Assembly: GCA_019456305.1 (NCBI GenBank)
Contig: VRUD01000021.1
Coordinates: 1 to 54,624, forward strand
Reading direction: 5' to 3'
DNA length: 54,624 bases
Source: Cytophagales bacterium
Lineage (GTDB): Bacteria; Bacteroidota; Bacteroidia; Cytophagales; VRUD01
The notes beneath the pieces are model-generated. The model did no database searches. It was not told the origin of the DNA and saw only the letters and a list, made by a program, of their open reading frames with translations. Positions 48,085-54,624 of this stretch are shown here, one piece after another. Position 1 is the first letter of the stretch; each line of letters begins with the position of its first letter. Position numbers and translations under genes: made by a program.

Positions 48085-48603
48085 TCAAAACGGTCTTATC
48101 GCTTTCACAAAAATTTCAAGCCAATATTTTGTAAACAAGCCGGCTTCTATTACACCACGACTGGTTGAGGCATGAATAAATTTTGCGTTATTATTATCCC
48201 TGACTTCAGTAACTAATCCAACGTGTGTGATCCTTTTGCTGTTTTTGCGAGCAGAAAAGAATACAATATCACCAGGTTTGATGTTTGTAATATTTACTTT
48301 TTTACCTGTCTCTTTCAGTTGAACTGAAGTGCGGGGCAGCTCTATATCTGCAGCCTTATATGAGACCCATACCAATCCTGAGCAATCCATTCCGGCTCTT
48401 GTAGTTCCGCCATATTTATAACCGGTGCCAATGTAAGAACGGGCGGTTTCTATTACTTTATTGATTTTTTCTGACGATTTATAAGATGATATTTTTATCT
48501 TTTTTTCACCTGGTGCACTTTTGCCGGAAATCGTAGATGGACTTTTACAGGCAAAAGTTAAAAACAATAGTAACAGGAAAATGAAAAATTGAAATAAATT
48601 CAT
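48085..48603 (-). CDS. NlpC/P60 cell-wall endopeptidase, lipoprotein
   Basis: A 172-residue lipoprotein (signal FFIFLLLLFLTFAC, lipid Cys at residue 19). The NlpC/P60 domain has the catalytic Cys in MDCSGLVW, the His in ITHVGLV and a third polar residue in FIHAS. Enzymes of this family cut gamma-D-Glu-diaminopimelate bonds in peptidoglycan. Divergent from the FAD oxidase gene; only 28 bp separate the starts. Confidence 0.93.
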   Translation of the reverse strand: MNLFQFFIFLLLLFLTFACKSPSTISGKSAPGEKKIKISSYKSSEKINKVIETARSYIGTGYKYGGTTRAGMDCSGLVWVSYKAADIELPRTSVQLKETGKKVNITNIKPGDIVFFSARKNSKRITHVGLVTEVRDNNNAKFIHASTSRGVIEAGLFTKYWLEIFVKAIRPF

Positions 48604-48631
48604 AATTTTATACGAACTTAATCAATTAAAT

Positions 48632-50032
48632 ATGGAATTCAATAAACCTGCCCCTAAAATTATAGACAAGTTTAAAGAAATTGTTGGCAAGCAGTATGTT
48701 TTTACAGATGAGGAGCAACTTTTTGACTATTCCCATGATGAAACCGGAGACCTGTCCTTTCTGCCTGACGTGGTGATAAAACCACGTACATCACAAGAGA
48801 TCAGTGAAATATTAAAAATTTGTAACGAACATAAAATTGCCGTGACACCCCGGGGAGCGGGTACAGGCTTGAGCGGAGGAGCATTGCCGGTACACGGTGG
48901 TATTTCTCTCTCTATTGAACGATTTAATAAGATCATTCATATAGATGAACAAAATTTCCAGGCAATGGTGGAGCCAGGCGTTATTACACAGGTATTTCAG
49001 GAAGCCGTTATTGAGAAGGGATTATTTTACCCACCCGACCCGGCCAGCAGGGGCTCATGTTTCCTGGGGGGAAATGTAGCTGAAAATTCCGGAGGCCCGA
49101 AAGCTGTGAAATATGGTGTAGTTAAAGATTATGTGTTGAACCTGGAAGTCGTATTGCCCAATGGAGCAATTATCTGGACAGGCGCCAATGTGCTTAAGAA
49201 TGCTACCGGCTATAACCTTACCCAACTGATGGTGGGAAGTGAAGGTACATTGGGAATTATTACCAAAATAGTATTTAAGCTCATTCCCCATCCTAAACAA
49301 GATCTATTGATGTTGGTGCCTTTCCGTTCGGCTGAAAAAGCATGCCAGGCCGTTGCTGCGATTATGCAGTCAGGTATAACACCTTCAGGGCTCGAATTTA
49401 TGGAACGTGACGCTATTATGTGGTCATTGAGATATGTAAAAATTGAAAACATTCCCACAAAAGATCACATACAAGCCTGGTTATTAATAGAAGTAGATGG
49501 TAATGAGCTCGAAATGTTATTTAAGGATTGTGAAAAAATTACAGAAGTAGTTGAGCAATTTGATGCCGGTGAAGTTTTATTTGCTGATACATCAGGCCAG
49601 AAAGAGGAATTGTGGAAAGTGAGACGCTGTATTGCAGAAGCTGTGAAGTCACGTTCTGATTACATTGATGAAGATACGGTTGTTCCCCGTGCCAAGCTCC
49701 CTATGCTGTTAAAAGGCGTCAAGGAAATTGGTAAAAAGTATCAATTTAATACCGTATGCTATGGACATGCCGGTGACGGTAACTTACACGTTAATATATT
49801 GAGGGAAAACATAAGTCAGCAGGATTGGAAGCAAAAAGTGCCTGAAGGCATACGTGAGATTTTCCAACTATGCAAATCTTTAGGCGGTACGATCTCAGGA
49901 GAACACGGTATAGGTTATATACAAAAGCCATATATCAATATCGCTTTAGATGATGTGCAGCTTGGTTTGATGCGCGGGATCAAAGAGCTGTTTGATCCAA
50001 AAGGGGTATTGAATCCGGGGAAGATATTTTGA
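48632..50032 (+). CDS. glcD: GlcD-type FAD-dependent 2-hydroxyacid oxidase
   Basis: A 466-residue flavoprotein of the glycolate oxidase GlcD / D-lactate dehydrogenase group. The FAD-binding PCMH domain (about 35-220) has VIKPRTSQEISEILKICNEH, TPRGAGTGLSGGALPVHGG and GSEGTLGIITKI. The C-terminal FAD-oxidase domain has CYGHAGDGNLHVNI and GGTISGEHGIGYIQKPY. It oxidises a 2-hydroxy acid, feeding electrons to the respiratory chain. No glcE/glcF genes lie adjacent. It ends with TGA. Confidence 0.93.
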   Translation: MEFNKPAPKIIDKFKEIVGKQYVFTDEEQLFDYSHDETGDLSFLPDVVIKPRTSQEISEILKICNEHKIAVTPRGAGTGLSGGALPVHGGISLSIERFNKIIHIDEQNFQAMVEPGVITQVFQEAVIEKGLFYPPDPASRGSCFLGGNVAENSGGPKAVKYGVVKDYVLNLEVVLPNGAIIWTGANVLKNATGYNLTQLMVGSEGTLGIITKIVFKLIPHPKQDLLMLVPFRSAEKACQAVAAIMQSGITPSGLEFMERDAIMWSLRYVKIENIPTKDHIQAWLLIEVDGNELEMLFKDCEKITEVVEQFDAGEVLFADTSGQKEELWKVRRCIAEAVKSRSDYIDEDTVVPRAKLPMLLKGVKEIGKKYQFNTVCYGHAGDGNLHVNILRENISQQDWKQKVPEGIREIFQLCKSLGGTISGEHGIGYIQKPYINIALDDVQLGLMRGIKELFDPKGVLNPGKIF

Positions 50033-50123
50033 TTGGGGTAACGGTTTGCCGCTAAATACAGTGCGGATTTTAATCCTTCGTTCCTGTTTGTCAGCACATA
50101 ATCGCAAATATACCAATTTTTCT

Positions 50124-50360
50124 TTATTTAAGATTTTCAAGATCGTTTAAATCTTTCAATCTGCCACTTGTTTTTTTATCAGTAAAACTAAAAGTTTTTT
50201 GTAGTCTTTGTCTATTACCATTGCTATCTGTTAGATATAAATTCCTGAGATATTCAAGGGCAGCAATTCTTTCTTCAGGTGTTTTTGTCTTCCAAAAGGC
50301 AAAATCTGAATTTTTATCTTTTAAAGAAAAGAAAACGATTTGTTTCTTTTTAGATTTCAT
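50124..50360 (-). CDS. Small antitoxin-like orphan protein
   Basis: A 78-residue protein with the stretch FAFWKTKTPEERIAALEYLRNLY and a closing RLQKTFSF. This recalls small proteins that often lie ahead of nucleotidyltransferase-type toxin-antitoxin partners (FWxxKTPEERLxALExLR), but no partner gene follows. Its ATG is inside the left arm of the palindromic element at 50358-50685. Start TTG/ATG choice is not in doubt: ATG at 50360. Confidence 0.6.
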   Translation of the reverse strand: MKSKKKQIVFFSLKDKNSDFAFWKTKTPEERIAALEYLRNLYLTDSNGNRQRLQKTFSFTDKKTSGRLKDLNDLENLK

Positions 50361-50685
50361 TAACGTCCATGGCTATGTGCAGTTGCGGTTTAATTGCTTC
50401 GTACTTTTCCCCACTACAAAGATAAATAAAAAGTACAAACACTTGATGTTATTACGTCCACCGCAATTGCATATAGCCGATGTTAGCAACTGTAGCCTCC
50501 TTTCTACTATCTTTCAAAAACATTTTTCTTTCTCTTTTTTTATTCTGTTTTCTTGCCTAACGAAAAGTAGGGCAGGCAGGTTTTTCTTTTTCGGGAGGGG
50601 CAGCTATGCTCTTTTGCAATTTTGGGCTGTGGGTGGGCTTGAGCGAATTGCAAATGTGCATAGCTGCGAAGCGTATAATTGGTGA
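50358..50685 (+). repeat. Long palindromic repeat element, left of the MORC-like operon
   Basis: Left arm TAAC-GT-CCAT-GGCTATGTGCAGTTGCGGT pairs with ACCGCAATTGCATATAGCC-GAT-GTTA (about 50360-50490) around a loop that carries TTCGTAC and a reverse-strand TATCTTTG. GTTAGCAAC (50482-50490), then TAGCC-n-CC, and GGGCAGGCAGGTTTTTCTT (50570-50588) follow. Last is a hairpin GCAGCTATGC/GCATAGCTGC (about 50600-50670). GTTAGCAAC and the 19-bp block recur, inverted, at 54500-54508 and 54383-54401. Confidence 0.75.
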
Positions 50686-50689
50686 TTAA

Positions 50690-51940
50690 TTATTTTACCT
50701 TTATGTAGATATTGGAAAATAGGTAGTCGTATTTTACTTTACTGATAGTGATATTATTACGATTAACAACACCATTTATTGAATAGAACTTATCCAAAGA
50801 GTACTTATTCAACTTGATAGAAGAAACTCTTTCCGTGATCTCAGATTCGTTTAATGTAATGATATTTGGCTGAACCTTTGCCTGATGTATTAGAGAATTT
50901 AGTGCATCATCCGTAAGGTCAGTTATTGGCCTTATCCCATTCTCCACAACATACAAATCAAATCTGGCACCTGATCTATTTATTAGAAGATATATAAACG
51001 AATTAAGATTGGTTGCGTTGATATGTTTGATAATTTGCGAAGCGACTTTTAGTTTTCTTAGTTTTTGGTTTGTTGATTTGAAATTTTTAATCGCGTCCGT
51101 ATTGTAGCTCAACTCTTCTATTCTTCGAGACCAATAGTTCTCCGCACCTTTAACAACTTCCTTTAAAAAGCGAGTTTTATACTCCTTACTGATATCGATT
51201 CCATATGCCTTCCTACCCATGTTACTTGCCAAAGCTATAGCTGAACCCGAGCCTGCAAAGGGATCCAACACGATATCACCTTTATTGGATGCAATAGATA
51301 TGATTTTTTCAGCCAAGGCAAATGGAATGGGACAAAAATGGTCTTGTTTTCCATTACCCCACCCCCTGATTGGAGTTGTGTAATGCCACACATTGCTTGG
51401 AGCTTTACCACTAGGATTGTATCTCTCCGGGAATGAAAGCCACCATTTTTTCAGATCATTTATTTCACGAACACGGTCAATATTAAAAGTATATTTTTGA
51501 CCCTTCTTAAAGAATAGAATATATTCAAATTGATTTTTGAACCTTCCTTTAGAATTCCAAGGCAAGTTCTTTTCTTTATCCCAAATTATCACTTCTTTTA
51601 AGTTCCATGTTTCCCCGTAAAGTTCTTGAAGTTTTCTATGTAGGTCAAAAGGGAGTGGTCTTATTTCGCCCTTTTTTTTGATAGTGTCTATAATTAGCCA
51701 GAACGTTGCGTTTTCATTCGCAAGTTCGTAGCACTGTTGAAAAACTCCTGCCACATCTTGAAGATATTCTTCATAGTTACTAGTGCCAAAACCGATTTGA
51801 TCTTTCATCCCTTCGTAATCAAGCATGTCAAAGTATGGAGGAGAAGATATAATAAGATCAAGTGAAGGAATGCGGTAACGCTTTACTAAACTTGTCAAGT
51901 TTCGAGAGTTTCCAATGTAATATTTTGCCAATCCATTCAT
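50690..51940 (-). CDS. DNA methyltransferase (SPPY type)
   Basis: A 416-residue DNA methylase with the catalytic motif SPPY at residues 33-36 and the SAM-binding motif LDPFAGSGSAIALASNMG at about 222-239. Motif IV precedes motif I, as in beta-class N4-cytosine/N6-adenine methylases; SPPY is more usual for N4-cytosine. The C-terminal ~150 residues are extra and may recognise the target. Last gene of the three-gene operon, overlapping the middle gene by ATGA. Confidence 0.92.
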   Translation of the reverse strand: MNGLAKYYIGNSRNLTSLVKRYRIPSLDLIISSPPYFDMLDYEGMKDQIGFGTSNYEEYLQDVAGVFQQCYELANENATFWLIIDTIKKKGEIRPLPFDLHRKLQELYGETWNLKEVIIWDKEKNLPWNSKGRFKNQFEYILFFKKGQKYTFNIDRVREINDLKKWWLSFPERYNPSGKAPSNVWHYTTPIRGWGNGKQDHFCPIPFALAEKIISIASNKGDIVLDPFAGSGSAIALASNMGRKAYGIDISKEYKTRFLKEVVKGAENYWSRRIEELSYNTDAIKNFKSTNQKLRKLKVASQIIKHINATNLNSFIYLLINRSGARFDLYVVENGIRPITDLTDDALNSLIHQAKVQPNIITLNESEITERVSSIKLNKYSLDKFYSINGVVNRNNITISKVKYDYLFSNIYIKVK

Positions 51941-52938
51941 ATTACTCCTTCGTAATATTGAGGGTAGTATTTATAAAATTGTACGTAAGACTTAATATCG
52001 GCTAACGATAGTTCTATCTTTAGGTTAAGCTCTTTAGAAACAAAGATTTTTTCCTTATCACTATTTGAATCATAATTCTTGTCACTTAATTTTGATTCTA
52101 CATTACTAATTTCATTTTGTAGCATTTGAATCTTTGAATCCAAATAATGTTTCTCTTTATAAGTAATAAGTGGAATGTCAATATCTATAATCTCATCATT
52201 TATCCTTATGAACTGATTCTGCAAGATAGGAGTATTTTTAGGTTTGCAAAAAATACCTCCCAAAGTATACATTTTTGCACGATCAGAATATGTGAAACTA
52301 AATAGCTTATTAAAAGCTAGTTTCTCATATAACATTCTTTCCTTGAAAATGTTAATACATATGTGTTCAAGAAGTTTGGGGTAAAGAAGTGGCTCAAAAA
52401 ATATTTCTTTTTTGTATTCGGGTTCAATATACTCACTGAACTGATCATTAAAAGCAATTTTTTCATCTTCGTCAAGTTCACCTTGAGCATCAATAGTAAA
52501 AACTAACAGGTCATTTCCCTTACAATGTTGGCTAAGAATCCCGAAATCTTCTAATACAATATCATTAAGTTCCAGATCATAGTCCATCCAAATTATACTA
52601 TTGCTATTCCATGATCGACTGGATAAATATTTAGTAGAACGTTGATTATGAAATTGAATAAAGTCATAAGGTTTATTAAACTCAAATCTTTTTGGTGTGA
52701 TTTTGTCATCAATAGAAATAAGTTTTTCTAAGTCCAAAAATTTGTGGAATAAAATGAAATCATAGTAGTAAATTGATCCCATTCCAATGTATTCATGGTC
52801 TTGAAGATTGTTAAAACCACTATATCCTTTAAGTTCCTGAAGTATTTCAATGATGATTTTTCTCTCTATCTGTTTCCTTGGCCGAAATAGATAATTGACT
52901 TTTTCAAAACTGGGTATTGTTTCTTTTGCAATCGCCAT
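51937..52938 (-). CDS. Rossmann-like protein of the MORC-type defence operon
   Basis: A 333-residue protein without a named family that I can give. It has features of a class I methyltransferase-like Rossmann fold: glycine motif YIGMGSIYYYDFILF, acidic strand end LISIDDKITPKRFEF, and IIWMDYDLEL, then LLVFTIDAQG. The C-terminal ~70 residues are a predicted coiled coil (LQNEISNVESKLSDK). No nuclease motif is obvious. Its start overlaps the ATPase stop by one base (TAATG) and its end overlaps the methylase start (ATGA), so all three are made together. Confidence 0.85.
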   Translation of the reverse strand: MAIAKETIPSFEKVNYLFRPRKQIERKIIIEILQELKGYSGFNNLQDHEYIGMGSIYYYDFILFHKFLDLEKLISIDDKITPKRFEFNKPYDFIQFHNQRSTKYLSSRSWNSNSIIWMDYDLELNDIVLEDFGILSQHCKGNDLLVFTIDAQGELDEDEKIAFNDQFSEYIEPEYKKEIFFEPLLYPKLLEHICINIFKERMLYEKLAFNKLFSFTYSDRAKMYTLGGIFCKPKNTPILQNQFIRINDEIIDIDIPLITYKEKHYLDSKIQMLQNEISNVESKLSDKNYDSNSDKEKIFVSKELNLKIELSLADIKSYVQFYKYYPQYYEGVI

Positions 52939-54233
52939 TATTTAATCTCTTTGAGTTTTACGTAATAATCGAATGACTCAATGCCTACCTGTCCATTGGT
53001 TGTTGCTTTCATGTGTCGTTTTACTTTTTCAACTAGTTCTTTGGGCTTTTGATAATTAATTATTGTTGTTGTTTTAGCCTTTTTAATTGGAGCAACAAAT
53101 TCTATATTTTCGTTCCCAAGTTCTTCTAATGAGACTTTTCCTGTTTCTTCACTGTCATCTTTGATACTTTTTTCGAGACTATCACTACGTGATTTCTCAT
53201 CTTTATATTTTGTCGAAAGATGGTCAATGACAGGTCTAGCTGTTTTAACCATTTCCTTGAGAACATGATTATAAATTTTGCTTTCTTCGTTTAATCCATT
53301 TTTGGAAGTATTTAAAGGGAGCATAGAGGGGTCATCAGCTTCTAAAAATACAAATCCTCTAAAATCATTATATATGGGGTGGTAATCTGGCAGCATCCCC
53401 TTACCAGCTTCCCAACCAGTAGCTGGCGTAGTGTCATCAACTAAAATTAGGCGATCATTAGTAAATATATTCCAGCCTCTTCTTCCTGAATGTTTTGCTT
53501 CAGTTCTTCCATGTTTTGGCTCTATACCACATATTATGTCAATACTCACATCTCCATATTGTTCCTTATATCGAGCTGGCTTGTATCTATCATCAGAGAT
53601 GAACTCAATATTAAATGGTTCAATTTTTCCCCCATTTAAATAAATGGTTACATATTGTTCAATGATTCTTGTATACACTATATGAATTAATCTTTTTAAT
53701 CGATCAAGGAATACATTGCTATCAAACTTCAATTTAATTTCTTCATTTAAATCTGTTATACTTATTCTAGTATAATTTTTCTTATTGTTTGGTTTTGATT
53801 TAACTGAATTTATTTCAAAATCCCAAACCTTATCCTTTTTCCATTCGTCTACATCAATATAGATCGTATTGGTGTATTTGCCATCATCAGTGATTATTTC
53901 AATTTTCTTACCTATTTTAAAGATTGAACGCTTCATTCCAATACCGTATAATCCAATCGATTTTTTTTCTCGCTTCAGTTCATCAACTCCGAATATGAAT
54001 ACGCGTTCTTTGAGTAATTCTTTTTCAATTCCTCCACAGGTATCATAAATCTCAAACTTGTTCTTATTAATAGTTAGCTTAATTTCTTTGCGGTTTGATA
54101 TTTCATGACGTTTATAGCTGTCAATGGAATTATCCAACAAATCCATAATACAATCTTTTACATCAATATCTTGAGTCAAAATATCTATAAAAAAAGTTTT
54201 TGTCGTATATGATTTAGCTACTTCTTTGGCCAT
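52938..54233 (-). CDS. MORC/MutL-like GHKL ATPase
   Basis: A 431-residue ATPase with the Bergerat fold: N-box CIMDLLDNSIDS (about 29-40), the DxGxG-equivalent IYDTCGGI (about 57-64), the lid glycine motif GLYGIGMKRS (about 92-101) and a later strand with RISITDL. A transducer-like second domain (about 180-330) includes HSGRRGWNIFTNDRLIL, as in MORC and MutL relatives that carry an S5-like fold. MutL/MORC-type ATPases linked to DNA methylases are known as predicted restriction-modification components. First gene of the operon. Confidence 0.88.
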   Translation of the reverse strand: MAKEVAKSYTTKTFFIDILTQDIDVKDCIMDLLDNSIDSYKRHEISNRKEIKLTINKNKFEIYDTCGGIEKELLKERVFIFGVDELKREKKSIGLYGIGMKRSIFKIGKKIEIITDDGKYTNTIYIDVDEWKKDKVWDFEINSVKSKPNNKKNYTRISITDLNEEIKLKFDSNVFLDRLKRLIHIVYTRIIEQYVTIYLNGGKIEPFNIEFISDDRYKPARYKEQYGDVSIDIICGIEPKHGRTEAKHSGRRGWNIFTNDRLILVDDTTPATGWEAGKGMLPDYHPIYNDFRGFVFLEADDPSMLPLNTSKNGLNEESKIYNHVLKEMVKTARPVIDHLSTKYKDEKSRSDSLEKSIKDDSEETGKVSLEELGNENIEFVAPIKKAKTTTIINYQKPKELVEKVKRHMKATTNGQVGIESFDYYVKLKEIK

Positions 54234-54244
54234 AGGTATGTAGT

Positions 54245-54508
54245 TTTATTTGAGATTTCAAAGATAATGCATTAATTCAATTTTTATCGGTAGGCAAACT
54301 GCAAGCTCTTTCAAATTTTGCTTTACCATTAAAAAGGGTGAACACTTCAAAGCAAAATTTGAATGTGCTTGCCTGCGTTGGCAAGAAAAACCTGCCTGCC
54401 CGGATTCTTTTGTACTAATGTCTTTTTATAGTCGTCTGTCATTTTTTATTTTTTTTGTCCCCCGCTTATAAAGAGCACTACAGTGTCAAGGGGGCTATTG
54501 TTGCTAAC
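54245..54508 (-). repeat. Palindromic repeat elements, right of the MORC-like operon
   Basis: A palindrome (arms TTCAAATTTTGCTTT and AAAGCAAAATTTGAA, about 54268-54352) matches 30606-30684 by the loop in reverse orientation. Next come AAGAAAAACCTGCCTGCCC (54383-54401) and GTTGCTAAC (54500-54508), the inverted counterparts of blocks at 50570-50588 and 50482-50490. No gene is seen between 54234 and the window end. Confidence 0.7.
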
Positions 54509-54624
54509 CAGAAGAATTAAATATAAAAGATGATGTTTATAAGTTAGTTTATGGGCATCTCTAAAAACTACATATTTTTTAAAACACACCCCTTGCCCCT
54601 CTTGATAGAGGGGAATGTATGGTG

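Noticed and set aside
50358-50490. True integron attC site
   Set aside because: The arms are attC-like, but the core (GTTAGCA) does not fit GTTRRRY and there is no integron integrase in the window. It is kept as a palindromic repeat only.
50221-50685. 154-residue plus-strand gene
   Set aside because: It overlaps the antitoxin-like gene antisense and is composed of the palindromic element and poly-pyrimidine DNA.

Overview
The window is a piece of chromosome from a Bacteroidota bacterium (Flavobacteriia/Cytophagia/Sphingobacteriia-like; the genus cannot be read from the sequence). Evidence: a secreted protein with a type IX secretion C-terminal domain, a TonB receptor with a carboxypeptidase-regulatory-like domain, a DUF3667 protein, many lipoproteins, AT-rich DNA and promoter boxes of the form TAnnTTTG. 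The standard genetic code applies: TGA ends several intact genes.

Core and envelope region, 1-30.4 kb: a beta-helix/Ig-like surface protein, a YqaE-domain lipoprotein, metK, a CPA2 cation/proton antiporter, a tandem-repeat TPR protein between two 61-bp direct repeats, lysS, an OmpA-type lipoprotein, an outer-membrane protein, lipA, a DUF3667 protein, a TonB receptor, a T9SS cargo protein, a cytoplasmic trypsin-like protease with a small coupled partner, a VanX-like peptidase, pyruvate dehydrogenase E2, a PAS-SpoIIE phosphatase, hslV, arsC, a small exported protein and a double amidohydrolase. Intergenic DNA is full of short palindromic or tandem repeats. Related repeats also sit in frame inside coding genes (lysS, E2, the TPR gene, the phosphatase, the amidohydrolase).

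Accessory island, 30.5-40.6 kb: a restriction-modification operon (XRE regulator, methylase fused to a nuclease-like domain, specificity subunit, small GIY-YIG-like protein) whose methylase is split by one TGA next to the NPPF motif. Then comes a BT4734-like primase, a hairpin-rich gap and a reverse transcriptase, the best candidate here for an undescribed system. Last is an AlbA_2 (Schlafen-like) ATPase gene between two 546-bp, almost identical direct repeats. The left repeat carries the broken 5' end of the acetolactate-synthase-like gene that is intact to the right.

Metabolic and core region, 40.6-50.1 kb: an acetolactate-synthase-like enzyme with an aldehyde dehydrogenase, an ABC-F protein of the YbiT type with a decayed second ATPase site, two small membrane proteins, a second amidohydrolase-like protein, tRNA-Ala(GGC), a YHS protein, an NlpC/P60 lipoprotein and a GlcD-type FAD oxidase.

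Second defence cassette, 50.1-54.6 kb: a tightly overlapping three-gene operon on the minus strand (MORC/MutL-like GHKL ATPase, Rossmann-like protein, SPPY DNA methyltransferase), a predicted restriction-modification-like defence system. It lies between inverted copies of a long palindromic repeat whose relatives also bound the first island.
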